Positions 1-9,318 of a stretch of 64,000 bases of DNA are shown in pieces (the first letter of the stretch is position 1; every line of letters starts with the position of its first letter). A program made the translations under genes and the position numbers. Origin of the DNA: Meconema thalassinum (lineage: Eukaryota > Arthropoda > Insecta > Orthoptera > Tettigoniidae). The stretch lies in contig OX336389.2 of NCBI GenBank assembly GCA_946902985.2, positions 788,144,979 through 788,208,978 of the forward strand, written 5' to 3'. The notes beneath the pieces are model-generated. The model searched no databases, was not told the DNA's origin, and was given only the letters and a program-made list of their open reading frames with translations.

Positions 1-237
1 ACGTCACAGCTCAGGAGAAACCATGAAGCCGCTAGGAGGACGCTAATTGAGCGTAAAGAGTTGGAAAAGGCTAACTACGATAGAAAGCAGAACGAAGTCA
101 CTTTTCGAATTGGTGACAAGGTAATCTTGCGTAATGATGCACTGCGAAGAGGGCGATACAAAAAGCTGAGTCCGCCATTTGTAGGGCCTCATGAGGTCGT
201 GGACGTTTCAGGGGGTAAATTGTACCCTATTGCTTAG
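1..237 (+). CDS. pol: C-terminal end of Ty3/gypsy (errantivirus-like) pol, truncated by window edge
   Basis: The frame is open from base 1 to a TAG at 235-237 (78 residues). The end contains a KLSPPFVGPHEVV segment, the GPY/F-type module that closes the integrase of many Ty3/gypsy polyproteins, after a charged helix-like stretch. No start is visible because the gene enters from the left. The broken env downstream, with an F-protein-like cleavage region, makes an errantivirus-type element the best reading. Integrase catalytic residues lie outside the window, so activity cannot be judged. Confidence 0.72.
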   Translation, partial: TSQLRRNHEAARRTLIERKELEKANYDRKQNEVTFRIGDKVILRNDALRRGRYKKLSPPFVGPHEVVDVSGGKLYPIA

Positions 238-1652
238 TAAGAAAGGGAGAAGAGTCAAGGTGCATAAGAATCGTTTGAAAATGTATTTGTAAAAGGACTC
301 CAACGGGTTTAGAACCCGGCTGGGTGCAGAAGCAGCACAAAACGGATTAATGGGTAAGGATGTATAACGGTTAGTAGATACAGCGACAGCTAAGGGTAAC
401 ACAGCTGTAAGAGATTGTGTGCGCATGGAATCAATGTAGTTTATCAGTTGGCACACAATAATATTTGAACAACGGACGGAGAGGCGAGCAGCCTAGATAA
501 TGCACCGGGTGACATGAGTTATGTAAGGCGAAATACAGGGATGTCCATAGTGGCCGCAGAGCGGCCATCCTGAGGAAGCTAAACCACGTGTGGTGGGCGG
601 GACCATTGGAATGTTTAGACGTTTAGACACGTGACCATTGGTGTTAGAATACCCCCAACAGTGAGCCTGCTGTGTCGTAAGAGGCGACAGAAAAGAGGCG
701 TAGCCTGATGACCACGATGACCTACTGGTCAGGCAGGCGCGAATCCCGGTGAGTAGCTCTATGTAATTGAACCATGTGCCGCAAACGGCAACCCCATGAA
801 GGCGAAGGTTGGCCGTTCATAGTAAATGGAAGCCAAGCAAGGGCATAAGGGTGAATCAGAGACACCTGTGTTATTGGTACAAATTATTAAGGGACACATA
901 CGTGTGTATAGCAAGTAGAGAAGGAGTGCTCTAAGAAGCACATTTTAAGAAAGCGAAAAGTCAGAACCTCAAATTCGGCCACGACGAAGTTACACCCCCC
1001 TTCGTCTCGATGGCAGCTAGGAGATGGCGACAACTGCTGGTAGGGTTCTTTAATACCCCGCCAAGCTACGGAAAACAAAATCGGGTCGTATTAGAAATTA
1101 TAACAGGCAAACGAACAGAGGTTCGACGGGTGGCACTGAGGTGCTCGTAAGTAAAGGGTTGCACGATGGCGAGCGTGTAGCCTATATGTGACTCGTCACC
1201 CCTAGGGTAGTCGCGGATACGCATCCATTAGGACAGGGGTAGGGAAAATCGGAAATTAGGTTAGATGAATGAAACAGAAACAGAGCCATGAAACGCACAT
1301 TCTGAGAGCATTCAGTAAAATGCAAACGGCAATAGTATAGCCACATTCCCGAGGCGGTCTGTGAAGCCGAGTTTCTGAGCAGCAGAACTCGAGGTTAGTA
1401 GAAAGTGAATGTCAGTTTGTGACAGCTGACATGGTAGAGCCACATCCCCGAGGTGAGTCGTGAAGCCGAGTCTCTATGTAACAGAACTCGAAGTTAAGCG
1501 GGCAAGTTTTTGAACTTAGTGTATGACACTGCTGATAGTTTCGTAGCCGCATGCCTAAGCCAGGATGCGAAGCAAAGTCTTTTGAGACTGAGACTTTGGA
1601 TTTTGAAGTAGATAAAAATTTTGATGACATGTCAGTAAGATAGGTAACGAAT
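238..1652 (+). other. Non-coding spacer between pol and env
   Basis: No convincing coding frame occurs here; the short open frames are scattered over both strands. Around 666-700 a stretch with CTGCTGTGTCGTAAGAGGCG resembles a short motif common near the 5' ends of insect non-LTR retrotransposons, so part of the spacer may be a later insertion. A roughly 99 bp duplication lies at 1338-1500. In intact errantiviruses pol and env lie close together, so 1.4 kb of spacer is unusual and may be inserted material. Confidence 0.5.
1338..1500 (+). repeat. Two diverged copies of a ~99 bp unit
   Basis: CCACATTCCCGAGG at 1341 recurs as CCACATCCCCGAGG at 1440, each followed by a GTGAAGCCGAGT block and an AGAACTCGA block. 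A third, weaker echo starts near 1543. Function is unknown; it is probably a minisatellite-like duplication within the retroelement spacer. Confidence 0.6.
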
Positions 1653-1672
1653 AACCTGTCTTTACCTTGCAG
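1653..1672 (+). promoter_or_regulatory. Candidate 3' splice site upstream of env
   Basis: A pyrimidine-rich tract CCTGTCTTTACCTTGCAG ends in AG at 1671-1672, 32 bases before the first env ATG. Errantivirus env is normally translated from a spliced subgenomic mRNA, so an acceptor here fits. The matching donor would lie near the 5' leader, outside the window. Confidence 0.45.
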
Positions 1673-1704
1673 GTAAGACAGAAGGCAATGGCACGAATGC
1701 TAGG

Positions 1705-3555
1705 ATGGTTCTACACCATGGTGGCGTGGTAACAGTGACGTCATCACCCCACGGCATAACCGGAGAAGTACTAGACGTACAAGTGACACCATACGAGGAT
1801 ACACCTGGAGTATACTTCGACAACCAGGGTGAGATACAGTTGTATAACATGGAATGGACATTAGTTACCTATGTAAATTTCAATCAGCTGTGTGATGTAT
1901 TTTCAAATATCAGGGAGCATATACACTGGACACAATTGGCGTGTATATTGTTAGAGCAGAAAACGAATTTGACATGTCAGCATGACGTTAAGATGTTGAG
2001 TAATCTTTTGCAACGAATTAAGGAATCTAAAGAAACGATAGCCAAAAACACCAGACCAAGTGGGGAGACGGATAATACCAGACCAAGAAGGGGATTGATA
2101 AATGCTGTAGGTTCAATAGCCAAAGCGTTATTTGGAACATTAAGTCAGGATGATGCGGATAAATATGAGTCGCAAATAAGTGAGTTAGAAAGAGAGCAAC
2201 TCTCGATGATTAAGGTCACTAAAAACAGATGTTAGTGGTTCAGTCCACGTTACAAACAATGAACAGCACCATCTATGATGTAACTGCAAACGAGCAGAGG
2301 TTGACTACAGAGGTCGGATTACACAAGCATTTGAGCAAGCAGAGTTAGAAATCTCATTAAACAGGCATTTAATTGAGATAGAAGGCTTACTTGTACAGCT
2401 GTACTAGCAGTACAGTGTGGTGTTGTCAGGCATTATGAATGCACAGGTAGATGTCATCCAGGTACAGATAATATCACCGGATGATATCATAGAAAGTTAT
2501 AAGTAAGCCCAGGAGGATTTTCCATTTGAATTAAGGTCAGCTTACGGTTATCTCGTCTACTAGGTGGCTACAGTGGAAGTGTTTACAAGTGAAAATTATC
2601 TTGTGTATGTTATAAGGACACCCCTTACAGACAGATTGATTTATAGTGTGTATCATATGATCCCATTTCCCACCTATATGAAGAGTAATCCCCACCATTT
2701 TGTGTACATTTAAGAGGCCAGGGACTATATATTGATGAACAAGGAAAAACAGACATTTGCGCAGTTAGATAGGGAACAGGTGAAGCAGTGTAAGGTAGTG
2801 ACTGCCACGTGGAGGTTGTGTCATGCTCAGTTCCCTGTTAATATGGTTCACTCGCAAGACAGTTGCGCAGTGAAGATACTCAGTGGAGTTAGCCAGGTAC
2901 CTGAGAATTGTGATAAGAGAGTACTACAAGTACAGCGATTGCTGTGGATACCTATAAGGGAAAACAGGTATATATATGTGTCTCCAGGTGAGACAAAGGT
3001 CACCTGCATGTGTAAGGACACTACAAGTGATATTGGGTTAACTGGCACGGGTATTGTTGTGTTAGGTCCAAGGTGTACGTTGTACAGCCCATATAGTAAG
3101 GTACAAGGGGTAGGTAAAATAAACACTACTCGAGGTAAAGACTTAGTGCCAGATTTGATACTTAATTATGACTGCTGCGAGCAGATTGGTAGTGAGATTA
3201 AGTTAGAGCGGTACCGGAGGTTAATAAACTGCCACTGAATAATTTGTTAAATCATGTGAATGATTTAAAGTGTGCCACGCACAAAACAGAAGAGGTGCCG
3301 GACTTGGTAAGAAAACAAGAAGAATAAAAGCAAAGTCAGATGATGTATAAGCATTTCAATATATATAAGTATATTGTACTAACTATAGCAGGTACAATTG
3401 GGATAATTTTATGGTGCTATTGTTGCAATTGTTGTTGTGATTGTCCTAAATTAGGGTTTCCAGCCAAAAAATGGTTTGAAGATGCAAGGTCGCATTGCCC
3501 AAATATTTGCATAAGGCATACGGTAATTACGAGGGAAGGCAAGGCTAGGACTTAA
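1705..3555 (+). pseudogene. env: Broken errantivirus-type envelope gene (baculovirus F-like fusion protein)
   Basis: Three separate open segments in order look like one envelope glycoprotein: 1705-2235, 2732-3238 and 3340-3555. The first ends with a basic furin-like site (RPRR) followed by a small hydrophobic, glycine-containing segment and FGTLSQDD, the arrangement of the cleavage site and fusion peptide in baculovirus F and errantivirus Env. The second is a cysteine-rich ectodomain (at least seven Cys). The third has a membrane span followed by a Cys cluster. Stops and frame changes separate the pieces (2236-2731 and 3239-3339), and no clear signal peptide is in frame at the start; another ATG at 1688 in a different frame hits a stop at 1728-1730. 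The copy cannot make a full protein as it stands. Confidence 0.75.
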
Positions 3556-4660
3556 GACGAAGATATTACGATATTCCAACGTCCCAGGCAACTTCGGGGA
3601 CGCCCGGAGAAGTCTGAGTAAATCCTGGAATTACACTCTAGGCCTGCTGAAGGACGCTTTAGTACGCCTACGAGGGCTATTGTAGATTCAGATATGAGTG
3701 CGAGTCAGGTCGCATTACAGCCTTCACCCTCAACGCAAAGTCGCAGATCATTACGACTCGACAGTAACAGAGTGTAATATTGGGACAGAAATGAATGCAA
3801 GGAGGATTGCACCCATTTCTTCCCTGGGGAGGGAGGTGTCGTGACTGTGAGCCTCCATGGTTCAGAACCCAAGACTGCGGTTCGGAGGAACATTTTATAA
3901 GGGCAATAGAGTTATTATTATTATTATTACTAAGTTGGATGTGAGCTTTTGTAAGCCAGAATGTATTGCTCAAGGAAATAAGACTACTGGAGCCAGGATG
4001 TGTACAGAGGTCTGTAAATATTGATTGGTACAGAAGGACACTTGGTCGAGTACTCTGTACTGTAGAGAGAATGATTCATGGTCGCAAGCTAGTCCAGAAA
4101 TTGAACCCTGGAAGTCACGTAGACGCTAGTATGGGCAGTCGCCGCTAGCTTAGGGAGCAGCACTTGCTGGGTGCTGAGGGTGGAATGGACCACAGGCCTC
4201 AGTGGAAGGGAGAGATGGACTCCGGTCATCTCTAGTTGGATATAATGGTATCCAAAATGGCGAGCGGAGTTCTCACGCCTCAGTTCTCGCCAGAGTAACG
4301 TCGTAACGCACGCGAGCAGAATTCAGCCTCGCGGAGAAATGCTAAATGTCAAGTGGCAGTAAAGACTTAGTAGGGCCAATTCAGACCTGCGTGCACTTCC
4401 AACAGCAACTTCATATAATTTGTATATAGTGTATATACTTCGACTGCCAAGGCATAATAAATCGGCAGTAGTTCAAGGGAAGATCATATTTTATTCCGGA
4501 AGTTCCGGGACTAGCCTACAAAACTCAAGTTCCCTTATCTAGTGAACCGCTCGGCTAGGAGGGAAAATCGTCGGAGGACCTGTCAACCTGCCAGAACGTC
4601 TCACAGGCCAGGTAGGTCACGACAACGTGGTGAAATGTAGAAAATGGTAATTTCTCACTT
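3556..4660 (+). other. Probable 3' untranslated region and 3' LTR of the env-bearing element
   Basis: This non-coding stretch follows env. It contains a TATATA-rich patch near 4420-4440, a GC-richer block at 4255-4340 and an AATAAA at 4455-4460, as expected of an LTR with promoter and polyadenylation signals. LTR ends cannot be fixed because the 5' copy lies outside the window. An (ATT)n tract occurs at 3912-3930. Confidence 0.35.
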
Positions 4661-5417
4661 ATTCAAATTTCCATTTGGAAATATTGCAGCACTGGCGTTA
4701 CGTGGCCGAAAAATATACTTTTCATAGCTGTCCTCAGTTCACACAGCTTGATGGCTGTCGATAATATTATCACACAACTTATGATGCGCACTTGCTCAAA
4801 AATGTGGTCTTCGTCTCATGACGGACAAATTGAACATACGCGTCCGGTCTCAACGGACCCTCAAAATGTTGTGTCGATCACAGGAACTGTTTCCTGGCTC
4901 CAAAGAAGATGTAAGTCATTGAGCCTTTACTTACATGAACTCCGCATGTCCGCGGTGCTATTACTTTTACTGAAAATGTGATTTACCACTTACAAAGGCC
5001 TGGTAAGGTGGTAAATATTGCCGAATTAAATATTTTACGTTCCCTAAATATACAGTAGCAATATTGTGAGTAGATTATATTCAGGAAGAGAACAAACTAT
5101 CCTCGCCAAAGTCAAAATGGCAATATCATCATGAGGGTGTTTCAGAATGTGTTCTACATCAGCATGCATCGAAGAGTAAGCATGCTCTTGGAGAAATATC
5201 GAAGACATGAGCTCAGCGGGCTCAATGTAAAACGTGTTTGACAATAAAATGGTGTAATAAAAATAGGTGGTTGTTATTCTCTTTATTTCTCATGTCCATG
5301 GCCATACTCAAACCTCATATTAATAAAAACTACAATGGAATGTAAGTCAATGCCATAGGCACATCTTAGTCGTCCATAGTCAGTCGTCAGTCGGACGTTG
5401 TCCAGGCAAGCGTCAAC
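4661..5417. other. Unassigned sequence left of the Polinton-like genes
   Basis: An open frame at 4748-4981 on the plus strand resembles nothing I know and contains a donor-like GATGTAAGT near 4909. An AATAAA at 5244-5249 and further A-rich sequence lie just upstream of the next gene. I see no other feature. Confidence 0.3.
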
Positions 5418-5870
5418 ATGTTGCGCACACTGATAATGGATTGTCAGGGGTTTAAAATTGGAGATAACAAATTTATATTTAAACAAGTGGCCATGATTGA
5501 TTGCTCCACCTTTTGGATATCACAAGCCACGCATTTGGTATTTAAACCGCCCTATGCTTTTGATTTGTTGTGTGAAAAAGACCGTAAAACCCAGTGGATT
5601 GAAAATCATAGGCAACTAGACTTTAATCAAGGAATCATTTCATATAAATATTTGGACATGGTGACGAAAGCCCAATTGTCCTCTGCCGATGTGATATTTG
5701 TGAAACGTAATAGAAAACACCAATGGCTACAACAATTTTTGGCTCCTTACTGTCAATGTATCGATCTCATGGACTTGGGCTGCCCCTCACTGCAAACACT
5801 CATGTACCGCTGTCCCCGTGGCTACATTAGCAATACAGCCCCAGCCCATGTGTGGCATCTCTTTCAATAG
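5418..5870 (+). CDS. Small uncharacterised protein of the arthropod Polinton/adintovirus gene set
   Basis: An uninterrupted 150-residue frame. Near the N-terminus it reads MDCQGFKIGDNKFIFKQ, then an FKPPYAF motif, a central segment with HRQLDF and SYKYLD, and VIFVKRNRKHQWLQQF. From memory this resembles a small orphan protein found repeatedly in arthropod and cnidarian genomes beside Polinton-type genes; its function is unknown to me. The acidic and aromatic N-terminal motif could suggest a nuclease-like fold, but that is speculation. An AATAAA at 5900-5905 follows the stop and two more plus-strand genes come next, one with a phospholipase A2 domain. The ATG at 5418 was kept; one at 5436 (just before DCQGF) is also possible. 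Confidence 0.55.
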   Translation: MLRTLIMDCQGFKIGDNKFIFKQVAMIDCSTFWISQATHLVFKPPYAFDLLCEKDRKTQWIENHRQLDFNQGIISYKYLDMVTKAQLSSADVIFVKRNRKHQWLQQFLAPYCQCIDLMDLGCPSLQTLMYRCPRGYISNTAPAHVWHLFQ

Positions 5871-5930
5871 TTAACGGCCAATGAGTGCTGGGGGTTGTTT
5901 AATAAAATTAAACTCATGATTTACCTGTGA

Positions 5931-6452
5931 ATGACACCAGTGAGACTTCTACAAGCCACGTGTAAACATCAACGTGATACCATGGAGAGAGGGGATGCTA
6001 CTGATAAAGCGATTGGGACGCTATTTGTGTGTACAAAGAATCTAGACAGTTTTACCAAAGAGGAATTATTGGCCATCCCCAAGTCGTTCCTTTATTATGT
6101 GGCAGCCAATGCTGTGAAAGAAATCTGGCAACATGTACCAAAATCATGGACTCAAGACCCTGTGTTGAGTGAATTGCAACCATGCACGGATTACGATCAC
6201 CATAAGCCAATGGCCATGGCAAAAATACCCTCTATGCGACAGTGTGCTACTTGCCAGCTAGTCAAACTGTATCACGGTCATAAAAGTCAGTGTAAAGACT
6301 TTATTTTATCATTCCACAGGTGTAATGGCGAGAAAAAACAACAACAACAACAACAACAACAAACATCGTCCACAGAGGAGGAGGAAGATCGAACTTTTTC
6401 ACCATCGATGGAAAAGGATATGCCAGACCTGTACTGGCAATGGCGTCATTGA
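5931..6452 (+). CDS. Uncharacterised protein with a possible zinc-binding segment and Gln run
   Basis: A 173-residue open frame between the previous gene and the phospholipase gene. It has a helical-looking middle (TKEELLAIPKSF), a CATC...HGHKSQC cluster that could bind zinc, then a run of glutamines and an acidic stretch. The end from about 6325 overlaps the next gene in another frame. A good 3' splice site (pyrimidine-rich, ending CCACAG at 6319) lies inside it, so the reading beyond that point may be an artefact and the true protein may be spliced or shorter. I do not recognise a family. Confidence 0.35.
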   Translation: MTPVRLLQATCKHQRDTMERGDATDKAIGTLFVCTKNLDSFTKEELLAIPKSFLYYVAANAVKEIWQHVPKSWTQDPVLSELQPCTDYDHHKPMAMAKIPSMRQCATCQLVKLYHGHKSQCKDFILSFHRCNGEKKQQQQQQQQTSSTEEEEDRTFSPSMEKDMPDLYWQWRH

Positions 6453-6765
6453 CAAAGTCATTCAATACTTACCTTTCGAAATCCATCTTCCTGGTTATCG
6501 TTTTTGTGGCCTTGAAACTCATCTTGAAAAACGTTTGCAGCGTGTTGATGTACCCATTAATCTTTTGGATCAAGCATGCAAAGAACACGACCTTTCGTAT
6601 CGCCATAGTCATCCTGGTTTAAGACAAGTGGCAGATGAAATGTTGTTGAAAAAAGCTAAACAACGTTTCACATCCTGTGACGCCTCAATGGGAGAGAGGT
6701 TAGCCGCCCTGATTGTGATGAGTGCTATGAAAGGAAAGTTAATGATGCGTGGACATGAACATTGA
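6325..6765 (+). CDS. Parvovirus-type phospholipase A2 domain protein (Polinton/adintovirus capsid-associated)
   Basis: A 146-residue frame with an Asn run and a very basic N-terminus (RPQRRRK), then a phospholipase A2 core. LPGYRFCG marks the calcium-loop region, and DQACKEHDLSY carries the His-Asp pair of the active-site helix. In parvoviral VP1 such a domain helps virions leave the endosome; similar proteins occur in Polinton/adintovirus elements. After RFCG the loop reads LETHL, so a glycine usually present there seems lost, which may impair calcium binding. A splice acceptor ends 5 bases before the ATG (6319), and an AATAAA lies at 6832-6837. The frame is intact, so it is either young or still maintained. 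Confidence 0.72.
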   Translation: MARKNNNNNNNNKHRPQRRRKIELFHHRWKRICQTCTGNGVIDKVIQYLPFEIHLPGYRFCGLETHLEKRLQRVDVPINLLDQACKEHDLSYRHSHPGLRQVADEMLLKKAKQRFTSCDASMGERLAALIVMSAMKGKLMMRGHEH

Positions 6766-6859
6766 GGAGTTGAGGATTGAGAAATTGGGATTTGTTTGTA
6801 TTCTATTTTTTGTAAATCCCTATGGCTATGAAATAAAAACAAGGTTTACCAGTGCATGA

Positions 6860-7345
6860 TGTTTTTAAAATTTTATAAATGATGATGATCATTGGCTGAT
6901 TTTTCATTGTGACATTTCAGACATTCACATTTCTCCATTTCCAATTTTTAAAAATGTCAGATTAAAGTTTTCGAATTTCATGATATGGAAACATAGATTT
7001 TCCATTTTGTCGTTTACACATTTGTCTATTTCTTATTTACACTTCTTAAACAAATGTCAGTTTAACGTTTTTCATTTTTGATATTTCACACATTGCCATT
7101 ACCACTTTTTAAAAATGTTTGTTTAACGTTTTTCGAATTTCATGATGTGGAAACGTGGATTTTCCATTTTAAGTTTTTGTCAATGATGTTGATGCAAGTG
7201 CTTGACCATGGCGATGGTGTAGTCTGTTTATGTGTTTGCAAGAAACTTAGAGACCTACTACATCAGGTAAGACGGTTTTACAAAAAATATTCCTATTTAC
7301 CGATGCATTTTTTAAGAAACAAAAATATTGAAAAACAAAAATGAC
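6860..7345 (+). repeat. AT-rich stretch with two to three ~163 bp tandem units
   Basis: TTTCGAATTTCATGAT occurs at about 6970 and 7132, in both cases followed by GGAAAC and GATTTTCCATTTT. A shorter related block lies near 7050. Beyond it, 7190-7270 has a small open segment ending at a donor-like CAG/GTAAGA (7267-7272) that I cannot assign. Confidence 0.5.
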
Positions 7346-7459
7346 TATTTACCATTGATGTATAAGTGTTCATTTCCCCCTCCCCATCCTACCTCACCGT
7401 GTTTCCTCTGTTCAAACGATCAATGTCACGCACACATATACAATCTCTCGCTCCCTAGT

Positions 7460-7735
7460 CATAGGCTGTTTGCCAAATAGCCAAAGTGTACGCTCTTGCT
7501 CACTCTCATTCGGAAGTGACGTCAGCGAGTGGTGTTCCAAATACGATCTAATGCATGTGTACGAGCAGAGTGCGAGTGTGCATAGCGACATTTTCGAAGG
7601 TGCAGGCTCGGTTCGTTCACTCGGTGCAGGCTCTGTGATGTCGCCATTTTAACAGAACTTCGGTATTCTCACTTGACATGATCAATTGTGTATTTCAGAC
7701 GATACAAGGAGGGATACTTATATTTAATCGTAAGT
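7460..7735 (+). other. CpG-rich, promoter-like block with a short exon-like segment
   Basis: The block at 7460-7650 is richer in CpG than its surroundings and contains a small palindrome GGCTGTTTGCCAAATAGCC and a CRE-like TGACGTCA. It is followed by an acceptor-like ATTTCAG (ends 7699) and a donor-like ATCGTAAGTACTT (GT at 7731), which would bracket a 31 bp exon. A diverged inverted counterpart appears at 15590-15770. It may be a promoter with a 5' untranslated exon; no protein is associated. Confidence 0.25.
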
Positions 7736-8043
7736 ACTTATCTTTTACAATAGCGGTGATTGTTTTTAATATACTTGCAATGTTGAATGAAATTTGTTTG
7801 TTAGAAGTGTTCCATAACCTGCGAGGTTAACCAAACTTTCTATGGCCTTTCAAACATTTACTCACAATGTTTTCCTTTTTAATTTTCTAGGGTCGATGAC
7901 GGAGTATTACGTATTACGTAAAAAGAGAAACTGAAACTTATTTTTCAAAACGGATTTTGTTTCACACGGGTGTGATGTGATTTGGCAAATTTGAACAGTC
8001 AGCACCCATATAAAATTGCAAGATAGGTAAGAATATGTGATTT

Positions 8044-8047
<4 letters not shown>

Positions 8048-8127
<80 letters not shown>
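8048..8127 (+). repeat. (AAT)n microsatellite
   Basis: About 26 uninterrupted AAT units. The sequence between 7736 and 8047 shows nothing else recognisable apart from AT-rich DNA. Confidence 0.97.
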
Positions 8128-8131
<4 letters not shown>

Positions 8132-8266
8132 CTGGGTTAGGCAATTAGTTTGTTTTTATAGCAAGTAATAATAAACAAAGTTTTTATGGTTCCGCCTAGT
8201 CAATACTTGTTTTATTAGAGATTTTATCGTGACATAATCACTTGTCTTTACGTATGTTGGGACATG

Positions 8267-8300
8267 TTTCGGTGCCTAGTAACATTGACACCTTCATCAG
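8267..8300 (-). ncRNA. Hammerhead-ribozyme-like core in the left Penelope arm
   Basis: Read on the minus strand: CTGATGA (8300-8294), one base, a GGTG strand (8292-8289), a 14-base loop, the matching CACC strand (8274-8271), then GAAA (8270-8267). These are the conserved boxes and stem II of a hammerhead. After GAAA, ACATGTCCCAACAT can form a small stem III hairpin with a GTA just beyond as a possible cleavage triplet. Stem I is not obvious. Hammerheads are known from Penelope-like terminal repeats. Confidence 0.6.
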
Positions 8301-8445
8301 CCTACGGTTATTGGTAACACTCAATGACATTAAAATAATTATTAAAATAACACAGAGATGATTAAAATAACACTTTAAAAAGTTTTTTAAAACACTGTCA
8401 TAATGAAAGTTCAATTAAAAGTCTTAGAAAAAGGCTTGGTGCACT

Positions 8446-8637
8446 GACATCAACAAAGACATGAGCATCCTGCATCTTGCTAAGAAAGGTATCACAATGA
8501 ACATATTGGAAGAAATCGAAATAGATTTTGCCCAAAGAACAGACCCCCTAACCAATATCAATGAGATCAACTTTGAAAATAACAATGTACTCTTTGAGAC
8601 CTTAACTAATTACAGAGTTAAATACAAACCACCTTAA
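8446..8637 (+). pseudogene. C-terminal fragment of Penelope-like reverse transcriptase/endonuclease polyprotein
   Basis: Open from the inner edge of the left arm to a TAA at 8635-8637 (63 codons). The reading includes ILHLAKKG, MNILEEIEI and TNINEINFE, resembling the tail that follows the GIY-YIG endonuclease in Penelope-like proteins. The catalytic GIY-YIG residues are absent. There is no sensible start; it is a truncated remnant. Confidence 0.6.
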
Positions 8638-9182
8638 TTTTATAATTTAATCGAGGATCTACAAATCCGCTCATCCCACACCTCAACCCCATACCCCCAT
8701 CCCGCTCCTGTCCTCCAAAATTGCCAGTATACTTACCCTCCCCCCGCCCCTCTCGACTGAAGCCTCGCCCGCTTCTCCCAAGCTATTCCATACCAATACT
8801 GCACAGTCTCCGTATGCCTCAGCACGGCCCGATTTCTCGCTGCCACAACTACACCGTAAGTTCACCACACTCCTTTTTTTATATATTTTTCCACTTTTTC
8901 TTTGTTTAGCTTTCCACTTTTTCGGTTTTAATACTTATCATAGTTCACACTGGGATTTTCTTTTCCTGTTATGAATGGTCACCTCTTGCTGGATTTCGGA
9001 GGTTATTATCGGATGCAGGACATTGGAAACCAAAACAGTGCTCCAAGCCTTTTTCTAAGACTTTTAATTGAACTTTCATTATGACAGTGTTTTAAAAAAA
9101 CTTTTTAAAGTGTTATTTTAATCATCTGTGTGTTATTTTAATAATTATTTTAATGTCATTGAGTGTTACCAATAACCGTACG

Positions 9183-9216
9183 CTGATGTAGGTGTCAATG
9201 TCACTAGGCACCGAAA
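9183..9216 (+). ncRNA. Decayed hammerhead-like core in the right Penelope arm
   Basis: Same layout on the plus strand: CTGATGT, GGTG stem strand, CACC partner and GAAA. The last A of the CTGATGA box is T here, a change at a position normally invariant, so this copy is probably inactive. Confidence 0.5.
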
Positions 9217-9318
9217 CATGTCCCAACATACGTAAAGACAAGTGATTATGTCACGACAAAATCTCTAATAAAACAAGTATTGACTAGGCGGAACCATAAA
9301 AACTTTGTTTATTATTAC

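Larger units (their letters stand above)
8165..9318 (+). mobile_element. Penelope-like element remnant with inverted terminal arms
   Basis: Two arms of about 280 bp, 8165-8446 and 9036-9318, are near-perfect reverse complements. They share a GGTTCCGCCTAGTC block, a GACATGTTTCGG block and an AAGTCTTAGAAAAAGG inner end. Between them lie a C-terminal coding fragment (8446-8637) and an apparently non-coding tail. Penelope-like retroelements have terminal repeats that can be direct or inverted and that carry hammerhead ribozymes, which fits the cores at 8267-8300 and 9183-9216. The reverse transcriptase is missing, so this is a severely 5'-truncated copy. Confidence 0.7.

Noticed and set aside
7962..8144. 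Poly-leucine open frame
   Set aside because: Translation of the (AAT)n microsatellite.
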